A stretch of 64,000 nucleotides of DNA from Oscillospiraceae bacterium (GTDB lineage: Bacteria; Bacillota; Clostridia; Oscillospirales; Oscillospiraceae), in assembly GCA_022846075.1 (NCBI GenBank), contig AP025582.1, positions 2,914,001 to 2,978,000 on the forward strand. Direction: 5' to 3'. The notes below the pieces were generated by a model that was not told the origin of the DNA, made no database searches, and saw only the letters and a program-made list of their open reading frames with translations. The position numbers were made by a program, and so were the translations under genes. This document shows positions 49,201 to 61,200 of this stretch, one piece after another. The number at the start of each line of letters is the position of its first letter. The first letter of the stretch is position 1.

Positions 49201-52200
49201 ACGGGATAAAGCCCGCTGCCCAGCTCGCCGTGGAGGTTGGAGCCCACGGTCCACACCGTGCCGTCGGTGAGCAGGACCGCCGAGGTGGCGGCGGTGGCGG
49301 CCACTTCCAGGACGTTGTCCAGGTAGAGGTCGCTGAAGCCCTTCATCCGGGTGGGAACCCAGGTGTAGGCGGCGTTGATGGCGGCCGCGTTGTCGTTGGT
49401 GGTCTTGCCGTTGCCCAACTGGCCGGCGTTGTTGCGGCCCCAGGCGTAGACGGAGCCGTCGCTGGCCAGGGCCAGGGAGTGGTTGGACCCGGCGGCGATG
49501 GAGATGATGAAGGGGTTGCCGGGGATGTTCACCAGGGCGGGGTAGTTGCTGTACAGGATGCCGCCCATGCTGTCGCCGCTTCTGACGCGGAAGCCCAGCT
49601 GGCCGTAAGTGTTGTCGCCCCAGGCATACACCCGTCCCGTGGCGTCCAGCGCCAGGGTGTGGTTGTCGCCGGAGACCACCCGGAGGATGTTCTTGAAGTC
49701 CTTCTTGCTCAGCTGATCGTCGGGCAGGGTGGGATCTTCCACATAGTAGGTCAGCTCAATGGGGGTGGTGATAAGCTCCTGGGGGCTGTCAAAGCCCAGC
49801 TTGCCGTACATGGCCTCGTTCCCGTTGTAGGGATCGGTGCGGATGGAGCCGTCGTCGCTGCGGTAAGCGTTGTCGCCCCAAGCCCAGACGGTGCCGTCCT
49901 TCTTCAGGGCGGTGGAGGTGTCCTTGCCCAGCACCAGCTGCGGGTAGGTGACGCCGTCGGTGACGATGACCCGGGTGAAGGCCACCTGGTTGCTGATGGT
50001 ATCCCGGACCAGGACGCGGGTCTCGCCCTCGCGGACGGCGTAGATGGTGCCGGAATCCTGGCCGGTGGGCACCACTTCGGCAATGGACTCGTCCATGGAC
50101 TTCCAGACATAGTTGTTCTGGCTCTGGCTCTTGTTGCTGCCGGCGGAGTAGACCAGCAGCATGTCGCCGGAGGCATTTCCGATGTTGACGGTCTTATTGC
50201 TGTCGCCGATCAGGTTCAGGGTGATGGTGCTCTCCAGGCTGATCTTGGTGGAGCCGGAGACCACGGGATAGGAGGTGCTGATCTGGGCGTGGTTGCCCAG
50301 CTGGCCCTTGGTGTTCTTGCCCCAGGCGTACACGATGCCGGTATCGGCGTGGGCCAGGATGTGGCTGGTCTCGGCGTTGCCCGCCGTGGCGGACAGGCGG
50401 ATCACGCCGGCGAGGTAGTCGTCGCCCACGCTGGTCTTGTACACCAGGCTCGGGGTCTTGCGGATCTGGCCGTTGGAGTCGTTCCGGTCGCCCAGGATGC
50501 CGCCGTTGACGTCGGGGTTGGTCCCGTTGGTGCCCCAGGTGTAGACGTAGCCGCCCTCGGTGATGGCGCCGGTGTAGTTCTCCCCGGCATAGACCCGAAC
50601 GATGTCGTCCACCACGCTCTTGTCGGTGTAAGGCTCCTGGGAGACCAGGGCGGTGACCGCCTCGGCGTCCTCCACCAGCTCATCGGTGATGGTCCGCAGG
50701 GCATCTAACAGCTGCTTTTTGTCCATGCTGCCGCCAGCCCCATAGGCGTCGATGATCGCCTGGGCCTTGGTGTAGAGGGTATGGGCGTTGACATAATGCT
50801 GGGACAGGGTGCTACCGCTGGCGGAGTCGTAGGTGGCGGCAGCCACCAGGTCGTTGTAGTGCTTGACGGCGGCGTTCCAGCTCACGAAAGCGCTGTCCCG
50901 CAGCTGGGTGGCGTTGGTGACGGCGCCGGCCAGAGCCTTTTCCTTCTGGTTGGCGCGGGTCCAATCCACCTGGACATCCTGGAACCGGGCCATGACGGCC
51001 TTCATCTCGTTCTCGGTCACAGGCGTGGTGGTGGTGGCCTCGTCGTTGAAGTCCGCCACCGCCTCCTGCATGGCCTTGGTAAAGGAGAGGCTGTCGATGG
51101 CCGCCTGGGTGGGCGTGCCGGTAATGGCCACGCCGATCATCTCGGCGGTGCCGGTGTCGGAGACATCCTGGGTCGCGCCGCTCCCCGGCGCGCCGGCGTC
51201 CATCCGGTTCTCCAGGGTCAGCAGGCTGTTGATGAAGTCCAGACGGGCCTGGTGGAGGGTCCCCTCGTTGGAGGCGACGGTGGCCACGGCGGCGTCATGG
51301 TTGGCCTGGGCCTCCGCCTGATCGTCGGTGGCGGCGGCCAGGTCAGCGTTGGCGGCCAGCAGGTCGCCGTAGGCGGTCTGCTTGTCGGCGGCCAGAGCGG
51401 CCAGCTCGTCCGCGCCCGCCCCGGCGGCCACGGCGGCGTCATAGGCGGCCACAGCGTCGTCGTAAGCGATCTGCTTCGCGGCCTGGGCGTCAATGGCCTG
51501 ATCCCGGCGGTACCCGGCGTTGATCAGAACCTTAGAGAGGTTGTCCTCGTTCTTCCGGGCGGCGTCCAGGGCCGTGTCGGCGTTGGCCAGGGCCCGGCGG
51601 GCGTCGTCGTAGGTCTTGTAGTCGTCCTCCACGAACAGGTAGTTGGCCTTGGCCTGCTTGTAGATGGGATACCCCTCGTAGAGGATGGCGGACAGCTCGT
51701 TGACGTAGGCGTCGTGGAGGGCCTGGGCGGCGATGCCGCTGGTGTCCTTGCCGTCGCCGTTCATGGTGACGCCGTTCTCGGCGGGGGTCTTGGTGAAGTC
51801 CGCCACCACGCCGGAGCTCACCGTGCCGAAGTAATCGGTCCAGGTCTCCTTCAGCGCCTGCTCGGCCTCCTTCATGGCCTGGCCGATGATGTCGGGGTGC
51901 TCCACCAGGTAGTCGGCCAGGGTGGGCGTCGTGTTCTCGTCGAGAGCGGGCGTGCCGTCCTGGAGGCCGGTGCCGCCGCTGACGGGGGTCTTGCCGGTGT
52001 TGTACTGCCAATCGGGATCATAGCGCTGGCTGTACTTAAACACCACGTCCCAGGCGCTCTGGTAGAGCTCCACCAGGCGGGCATACTCGGTGCCGGTGAA
52101 GTAATCGTACTCGGCGGGACGCTCCAGGGTGGCCCCGTCCGCCGCAGCGTCGCTGAGGACGCCGTTTTTGTTGGTGCCCAGGAGATAGAGGTGCTTGAGC

Positions 52201-55200
52201 AGATCCTTCCCTCCGGCCACCACGGCGGCGGTGTTGGTACCGGGATCGATGGTCACGCCGGTGACCACGTTGTCGTCGGGCTCCATGGTCATAAAGACGA
52301 TCTGGTTCTTGCCCATTCCGGCGTCCACCACGCCGCCCTGATAGCGGGCGGGGACGGTGCCGTCGGCGGAGGCCTGGATCACCATGGGCTGGGGATAGGC
52401 CGCCACGTCGGTGGAGGCGCCGGTGCCCACAAAGCCGTTCTTCTGGCTGCCGGAGACGTAGAGCATCCCGTCGGCGGTGAGGATGAGCATATTGCCGTCG
52501 GTGAAGTACACGTCCATGGCGTTGTCGATGCCGGGGACCTTGTGGGGATAGAGGTAGTAGGCGCTGTTGCGGCGGGCGCCCAGCATATTGCTGGTGCTCT
52601 CGCCCCAGACGTACACCTGTCCCCGCTCGCTGATGGCGGCGGCGGCGTTGCCGTAGGCGTAGACCCGGACGATCTTGCCCGTCTCCTCGGAGGTGCCCAG
52701 GGCGCTCTTGCCGTCCACGTCCTTCACCTTCTGGGGGACGTAGTAGGGCGAGGTGCTGGCGTAGTCGCTGTTGAGGCCCAGGGAGCCGGAGGCGTTCAGG
52801 CCCCAGGCGTACACGGTGCCATCGTCGCTGACCGCCAGGTTGAAGTTGGCGCCCGCGGCCACGGAGACGATGCTGCCCATCTTGGTGCCGTCGCCCAGGG
52901 TCACCCGCTCGTGGCCGGTGAAGAGGGCGGTGGCCATCTGCTGGGTGCCCACCTGTCCGTACTGGTTGGCGCCCCAGGCATAGACCTCGCCGTCGGCGGT
53001 GAGGGTGATGCTGTGCTCAAGGCCCGCGCCCAGGCCGGGGGCGGCGATGAGCCGGTCGGGATCGTCGTCGAAGTACCGCTCCGTCTGGGGCAGGACCTCG
53101 ATCTCCACGAAGGCGTAGAGCTCGCTGGTGGCGTCGTAGGCCACGATCTTGGCGTTGCCCACGCCGTGGAAGGTCACCTGGCCGTTCTGATCCACCGTGG
53201 CCACAGCGTCGTTGGTGGAGGCAAAGCGGTAGTCGGGCACCAGGTCGAAGGGATGCTCGTTGTAGACGTTGAAGCAGTCCAGGCTGGCGGTGACGGTGCC
53301 GCCCAGCTCGTTGAGACCGGTGGTCCCGGCGCTGGTCAGCATGTGGACGGTCTTGCCGCCGCCCTGCCAGTCGTGCTCCTGGTCGGCGTAGGCCAGGTTC
53401 ATCCGCAGGGAGTAGGTCTGCACCGGGTACTCGGAGAAGGCCTTCCCGGTGATGGGATCCCGGCCGATGGACAGCTTGCCCAGCTGGCCGTAATCGTTGG
53501 CGCCCCAGGTGAACACGTCGCCGTTGCCGATGATGGCGGCGGACAGGCCGGAGGCCCGGGTCTGGCCGTTGTCGTTCAGACGGCTGTTGCCGCTGCTGGT
53601 GTCCACGGCCACCACGTCCCGGATGGTGTTGTTCAGGGTGCCGTCGGGATCGGTCTCGCCGGCCCAAACGCTGCGCATGGTGTTCTGGCTGTTGGCGGTG
53701 CCGTAGGTACCGATGCCCAGCTCGCCGGTCAGGTTGTAGCCGGTGGCCTTGACGGTGTCGTCCAGCCCGTCGGCGGCGTGGTAGAGAGCCATGGTGGACT
53801 GGCCGCCGCCCACCCACTGGGCGCCGTCCAGGGCGCTGTTGTACTGCAGGGTCTCCACGTTGGTGCCGGAGGTGCTGCCGTTGCCCAGCTGGCCGTAAGC
53901 CTGAGAGCCCTTCACATAGGTGTGGCTGGTCCCGGCGCCGGTGGTGGTGAGGAAGAGGCTTCCGTAGCCGGAGTTGAGCTCCACCGCCCGCTCGCCGGCG
54001 GGCACGTCGCCCATACCGCCGTTGGTCTGGTTGATGAGGTAGGTCACGTGGTTGGACCGGTCCCAGTCCACCATGGTGCCCCGCTCGTTGAGGGCCCGGG
54101 TGTCGCTGGTACCGTAGTTGGTGGTGGCCACGTCCACGATATTGGCCTCGGGGATATAGCTGGGCAGGGACACGGGCACGCTGCCGCCCAACTGGCTGGC
54201 GGCGCCGCTGCCCCACAGGAAGAGGTCGCCCTTGTCGGAGGTTGCGTAGGCCACGCTCTGCTTCTCGCCGGAGCCGGTGACGACCACGCCGGTGTACACG
54301 TCGGCGATCTTCACGCCGTAGTCGGTGAACAGCTTCACCTCGGTGGGCGTGGCGTAGAGCTTCTCCACGCCGCCGTCGTCCAGGTAGCTGCTGACCTTGC
54401 CCACGCCGATCTGGCCCACGTTGTTGCGGCCGAAGGCGTACACTCTGCCCTGGGTATCCACGGCCAGGGAGAAGTCATACCCGGCGGCGATCTTCACGAT
54501 CTTGGGCGCGCCCATGACGGCGGTGACGGCGGCCGCGTCCACGGCCACGGGGGCACCGGTGACCTGGTCGATGTCCAGATGGCTGCCCATATCGTCCACG
54601 GCGTACCAGCCGCCGTCGGACTCCAGGACCACGGTGCGGCCCAGGCCGTCCACGTAGCCGGTGACGGTGTTCTTGGGGAACTCCACCATCTTGGGCTTGG
54701 GCTCCAGGCCGCCGGCGGAGCCGACGCCGGTGCCAAGCTGGCCGTAGTCGTTGCGGCCCCAGGCCCACACGGTGCCGTTGGCCTTCAGGGCCAGGACGTA
54801 GTCCTCGCCCACGGAGATCTGGGCGTAGGCCACGGTCTCGCTGGAGGTGGCGTTGCCGTCGGCATCCTGGGCGTAGACGTAGGGCTTCATCACGGAGACC
54901 CGGATCTGGATGGTCTGGCTCTCGCCGGTATTATCGGTCACGGTCACTAAGACATAGGCGATGCCCGGGGTATTGGCAGTCAGGTGGCCCATGCTGTCGA
55001 CGGTTGCAATACCATCATCGGTGGAGGTATAACCCGCCGCATAGCTGCCCGCCGTCAACGCGGCGTAATCATTGAGCTTGATATTACTCTGGGTGCTGGT
55101 AATCAGGTTGAAGCCCTTGCTCAGGGTGAGCATCCCGGCCACGTCATAGGCCGTGCCCACAGGCAGGTTGAGCTCGTAGCTGTCGCTCTCCAGGGTGAAG

Positions 55201-58200
55201 CTGGCGCCCACCTGGGTGGCCCGGGTGGTGAGGGCGTTTGCCTGATCCTGGCCCTGGTGGCCGGTCTGGAGGACGTTGTTGTAGCCGAAGGCGTACACGT
55301 CGCCCCACTCGCTCACCAGAGCGGAGTGCCAGCCGCCGGGCGCGGAGGTGGCGGACAGGGTCTTGAAATTGTTGATGACGGGGGTGCCGTCCTTGAGCAC
55401 GGGGATGACGCCGCCGGAGCTGCTGGTGTCGCCGTTGCCCAGCTGGCCCTTGATCCCGGCGCCGCCCATGATGATCCGGCCCGCGCCGTCGATGTAGTAG
55501 AGGCTGGCGCCGCCGCCGGCCAGCAGGATGTCGTCCTTCCGGCGGGCGTAGTCGGTGCCGGAGGCGGTCTCGTCGCCCATGAGGGTGGGGCTCTTCACGA
55601 AGGCCTCGTTGGTGGGCATGACATTGTTGCCGTTCCTGCCCCAGCCGTAGAGGCTGCCGGTGACGTCCCCGGCCACCATGACGGCGTTTCCGGCCTCGTT
55701 CTGCTTCATCTGGAAGAGGACGGCCACGGCGTTCTGGGCGCCGCCGGCCACGGCCATGGCCCGGTAGGGCAGGACGGCGGAGCCGGAGATGCCGGTATTG
55801 GTCTCGTTGCCGAACTCGTAGTTGGCGTTGCTGCCCCGGGTCAGGATGGAGCCGTTGGCCGCCAGCATGAAGGCGGTGGCGTTCTGGCCGATGGAGACCT
55901 GGGCCACCGTACCGGCGGAAGTCCGCACGGTGATGGGGGTGTAGAAGGCGGGGGTGATGAGCTGGGAGATCTGCTTCTCGGTGTTGTCGCCCACGCCGAA
56001 GAGGTTGTTGCCCACGTTGAGGCGCTTGACCTCGTAGGCGCCGGTCTCGGCGTTGAACACCACCCGCTTGTAGTAGGTGCTCTGGACCAGCAGGCCGAAG
56101 CCGTGGTCGGCGTCGATGCCGCCGGCGGCGATGTCCACGATCTCCTGGATGTAGCCGTCGGAATAGGTGCTGGTCACCTGCTGGCCGGCCTTCATCTGGG
56201 TGGCGTAGGCCACCTTCTCCCCGGCGTCCTTGCCCAGGCCCAGCTGGCCCCGGTCGTTGCGGCCCCAGGCCCAGACCGTGCCGTCGTTCTTCAGCGCGTA
56301 GATGAAGTTGCCGGCGGCGGAGAGCTTGCGCACGTTATTGAGGGGGACGATGGCGCTCTTGAGGATCGCCTCGCCCTGGGCGTCCTGGCCCACCACCTTG
56401 GTGACGTTGGCCATGACCTGCTGGGGCGCGGCGTAGGTGCCGTAGAAGGTACCGATGCCCAGCTCGCCGTACTCGTTGGAGCCCCAGGTCCACACGGTGC
56501 CGTCCACCGCCAGGGCGGCGGTGAAGCCGGTGCCGGAGACCACCTGGGGGAAGGACACGCTGTTGCCCCGGGCGGCGTCGTTGGCCTGGAAGGAAATCCG
56601 GTTCTCCGGCGCGGGCGCCTGGGCCCCGTCGGAGGGTGTGCTGCCGCCAGCCCCAGCCGAAATGACGGCTGCGGCATAGCTGTTGAACTGGTCGTAGATG
56701 CCCTGGTACTGGCCGCCGGCGACGCTACCGCCGCTGACCAGGTCGGTGTCCACCCCCGCCGCGGCGGGGCCCAGGACGTCATTGTCCCTCGGGCGGACCT
56801 CCACCTTGAAGGTGCCCACGATGAGCGGGTCGTTGGTGACCGAGATGACGATATAGGCGGTGCCCCGGTTCTTGCCGGTGATGACGGCCTTCTTGTCGTC
56901 GTCCTTGTAGTCCACCTTGACCACGCTGTTTTCGCTGACCTTGTAGCCCGGATCGGTGTTGGCCATACCGGCCCAGTTGGAGTCCTTGGTTTCGTCCCAG
57001 ACGAACCAGGCCAGCTCCACGGTGGTGGCGTCCTCTTCCACGTTGTTGAAGACGTTGAAGGCGGACAGCAGCGGCTCGTAGTTGAACTGGAAGGACTCTC
57101 CCTCGTAGATGGAGACCAGGTAGTCCTCCAGGATGAAGTAGGAGGAGCCCACCCGCACGGGCACGTCGCTGGCGGTGGAGGTGCCGTCGCCCAGACGGCC
57201 GTCGCCGTTGGCGCCGTAGGCCCACAGGGAGCCGTTCTTCTTGATGAAGTTGGAGTGGTTGTCCTTGGCGGAGACATTGTTGGTCACGTCGATAACGCCG
57301 TTGACGTACTCGCCGGCCACACCGGCGGAGCCAACGCTCACCCGGCCGGGCACGCCCCAGCGGCAGCCGCCCATGTCGTTGACGTACTGCATGTCGGCCA
57401 CGGCGCCCTGGGCCGGGACCTTCTGGCCGTCCACAAGGACAAAGCTGCCGGTGACGGTATCGTACTGGTACCACTGGCCGTCGTCGGCGTTCCAGGCCAC
57501 GTCGGCGCCCGTGCCGTCCGTGCCCAGGATGCCCCAGGTCACGCCGGCGGTGTGGCCGATGACGCCCCACTGGACCCCCTTCTGGGTCAGGTCGGTGTCG
57601 CCCCACTGGGTGCCGTCGGGCAGGATGGAGTAATCGATGCTCTGGCGGTTCTCGTCCAGGTTCGCGCCCTGGCCCAGGCCGGGACCGTAGATCTGGGTGA
57701 GCTTGTCGTTGGCGGCCAGCTCCTCGGCGGTATAGTAGGACTCAAACTTGCCCACGGACCACAGGTTTGTGCTGGAGTAAGCCACCTGGAGATACTCGGA
57801 GATGTCGGCCGACACCGGGAAGGTGGTGTACAGAGGCACGGCGATGGGATCGCCCGACAGGTTGGCGGGCTTCTTGGCGCCGGTGGTCTCGTCCAGGAGG
57901 AACTGGTTGGCGGCGTTGATCTTGTACCACAGGGTGTCAACATCCCGGGCGATCCGGTCGCCGTCGTCATCCTGATAGTCAGTGCCGTACTGGTAGCCCA
58001 GGCTCAGCGCCTCGAACACGGCGGGCAGGGCGTGGGGCGCCGACTTGAACTCGGTGGTGGTGGTGTCGGGATAATACATGGGATCGCCGGCGGCGTCGAT
58101 CTTCTGCTCGTAGCGGGTCTCGCCGGTGTCCGGGTCCACGATCTCTTCCAGCATGGGGTCACCCGGGATGACCGTGGTGTCCCAGTACCAGCCGTTGGCA

Positions 58201-61200
58201 TAGCTGGTGTCGTGGGTCCCGTTGCTGCCGTCGCTGCCGCCCCAGGTCTCCACCTTGCCGTCCATGGTGATGGCCACGCCGTTGTAGACGCCGCTGGAGA
58301 CCATCAGGGCGCGGCCGTCCAGCACCGCGCGGTCGGGCAGCTCGGTGGTGGTGTTGTAGCTTCCGTAGGCGCCGTACTTGTTCTCGCCCCAGGTCACCAC
58401 CTGGCCGTCCTTCTTCAGCAGCCGGGCATTGGCGCCGATCTTGTCGGCGGACAGGGTCAGGCCGTCCTGGATGGAGGTGGTCAGGCCGTTGACCTTGATG
58501 GGCAGGGTATTGGGTGCGCCGTAGGCGTCGCCGGTGTTGTTCTGCGGGTCGAGGATGCCGTGCCAGTTGGAGCCCCAGCCCCAGATGGCGCTGTTGGCGT
58601 CCAGGGCCAGAGAGTACTGGCGCACGGTCTTCCCGTCGGCGTCGGTGTAGCCGGCGGCGGCAATGTCCACGATGGCGGCGGAGTAACCGGCGGTGTCGTG
58701 GCCCAGATAGCCGCCGGAGGGGCCCTCCGGCCCGTAGACCAGGGTGGCGGTCCAGTATCTCTTCTGGGTCAGGGAGCCCACGCCGATGGCGCCCAGGCTG
58801 TTGTCGCCCCAGGCGTAGACCCGGCCGTCCCTGGTCAGGGCCAGGGAGTGGTTAGCGCCGGCGGCGATCTTCACGATGTTGGTCAGAGGCTCGTTGCTGT
58901 AAGTCTCGGGGTTGTAGACCATGACCTCCTGGGGGGTGATGAGCATTCCGGCGTCCTCACCCACGCCCAGCTGGCCAAAGTCGTTGCGGCCCCAAGCCCA
59001 CACGGAGCCATCCGACTTCAGGGCCAGGGAGTGGCTCTCGCCGGAGACCACCATGGGATAGATGGTGTCGCTGTCGCCGCTGGTGGCGGCGGGGATCACG
59101 TTGAGCTTGAAGAAGCCGGTGTTGCCCCGGTCGTCGGCGGCGATGATGTAGGTGGTGCCCACATCCCAGGCCTTCACAAGGCCGGTGACGGGATCCACCG
59201 TGGCCACCAGCTCGTTGACCGAGCGGAAGGTCAGCCCGCTGGGCACGTAGCTGTCGGGACCGTAAGCGCTGAAGCCCAGCTGGCCGGTGATGTTGCCCAG
59301 GATGATCTGGAGCTCGTCGCCCACGTTGATGGCGGTGGCCAGGGTGCCGTTGGAGCTCACCAGCGTGTCGTAGCGCATGAAGGCGGTGGAGCCGAAGAGG
59401 AAGGTCACGTTCACCGTGACATTGCCGGCGGGCATCACGAACTCGATGTGGTTGCCGGTAGCCCCCTTGGTCACCCGCACCGGCACGGTGTAGCCGGAGC
59501 TGCCCTCGGCAGTGGCGGTGACCTTGGCGTAATAGTTGACGGCGTTGGTGGTCTCGATGCTCACCAACTGCCCCGCCTGGGCGGTGAAGGTGTCGTTGTG
59601 GGACAGGACGATGCCGTCCACCGACACGGTGTTGCCGGCGTTGCCGCCCGCCTCATAGGTGTCGGAGATTTTCACGGTGCCGGTGAAGCTGTCGGGGGCG
59701 CTGGTGTCGAAGTAGGCCCGGATGGCCACGTCGTCGGCGGGCATCACGAAGGTGGCCACGGTGGCCACAGCGCTGCCGCCGATGGCGGTGGGCACCGTGA
59801 CGCCGGTGGTCAGGGTGAGGGCCGCGACCTTGTTGTCGCTGCCGGTGTAGGAGGTGGTGGCCCGCTTCACGAACCGGGTCTGGGTGACGGGGCTGCCGCC
59901 GGTGTAGTCGTCCACCGCGGCGTCGGGCACCATGGCGATGGTGACGACGCTGCCCATGGGCACGCTCTGGCTGGGATCCCAATAGCTGCCGTTCACCAGC
60001 ATCCAAAGCCGGTCGTTCACCGTGTTGCTGCCGCCGGCGGCGTCCACGCCCACGTTGGCCGACTCGCCGTCCAGGGTCACCAGATGGCCGGTGGCGGAGG
60101 CGGCGCCCACGGCGGCCACTTCCACGTAGACCGTGACGCTGTCGGAGGGCATGGTGAACGTAGCCTCCAGCGCCGTGGCGGAGACGGCGCCAAAGGCGGC
60201 GTCCAGAGTCTCCACGATGCCGGTGGAGTTGTGGCGGACCATGGCGGCCACAACGGTGTACTGGGCGGGATCCAGCTCCACCACCACGGTGACGGTGTCC
60301 CCGGACTTGGCGGAGAGCGAGGCCGCCGCCGCGCCGGTGGTCCGCAGACCGGAGCCCGTCACGGAGGAGGCGGGAGCGGTGAGGTCCAGCACGGCGTTGT
60401 AGCTGGGCATGGTGCCGCTGCCGTTGAGGATCACGCTGGAGATATCCAGATAGGAGCCGCCGCCGTTGTTGTTGACCACCACGGGCAGCTTCTTGTCCGC
60501 GTAAGTGCCGTCGCCCAGCTGGCCGCTGGCGTTGGCGCCCCAGGCGTAGACGGTGCCGAAGTCGTTGTCGTAGGCCAGGGCGAAGTCGCCGTAGGCGGAG
60601 GTGGCGATGGACATGATGCGGTCAATGGGGGCGTTGGCATTGAAGGCGTTGGCCTCGCCAGCCAGGACATAGCCCGCCTGGGTGCGCTTGTACACCCGGG
60701 TGGAAGCGGGATCCCGCAGGTCATGGCCGATGCCCAGCTGGCCGTTGGAGTTGTCGCCGGCGGAGCGGACGGTCCGCTCGGTGAGGGTGATGCCGTCCTC
60801 CTCCAGGCCGCCGGTGGCGCCCTTGTAGGCCACCAGGCCGGTGGGTCCGGCGGAGACGTGGATGGCCGTGCTGGGATACAGGGTGTCCGTCGGGACATCC
60901 CAGGTATTGAAGTTATAGCTGTTGTTTACGGTGGCCACGGGGATGTAGGGACCCACGGTGTGGTCCTCCGGGTTGCCGGCGTCCAGGATATTCTGGATGC
61001 CCAGCTGGCCCCGGTCGTTGCGGCCCCAGACCACCACCCGGCCCTCGGTGTTGATGGCCATGACGGAGTTGTTGCCGGAGGACAGGGCCACCAGGTTGCT
61101 GTGGACGTCACCCTCGGCGTAGGAGGGGCCCCGGGCGATGATCTTGGCGGTGCCGAACTGGCCGTAGTCATAGCCGCCGTTGTTGTAGATGTTCTTGCCC

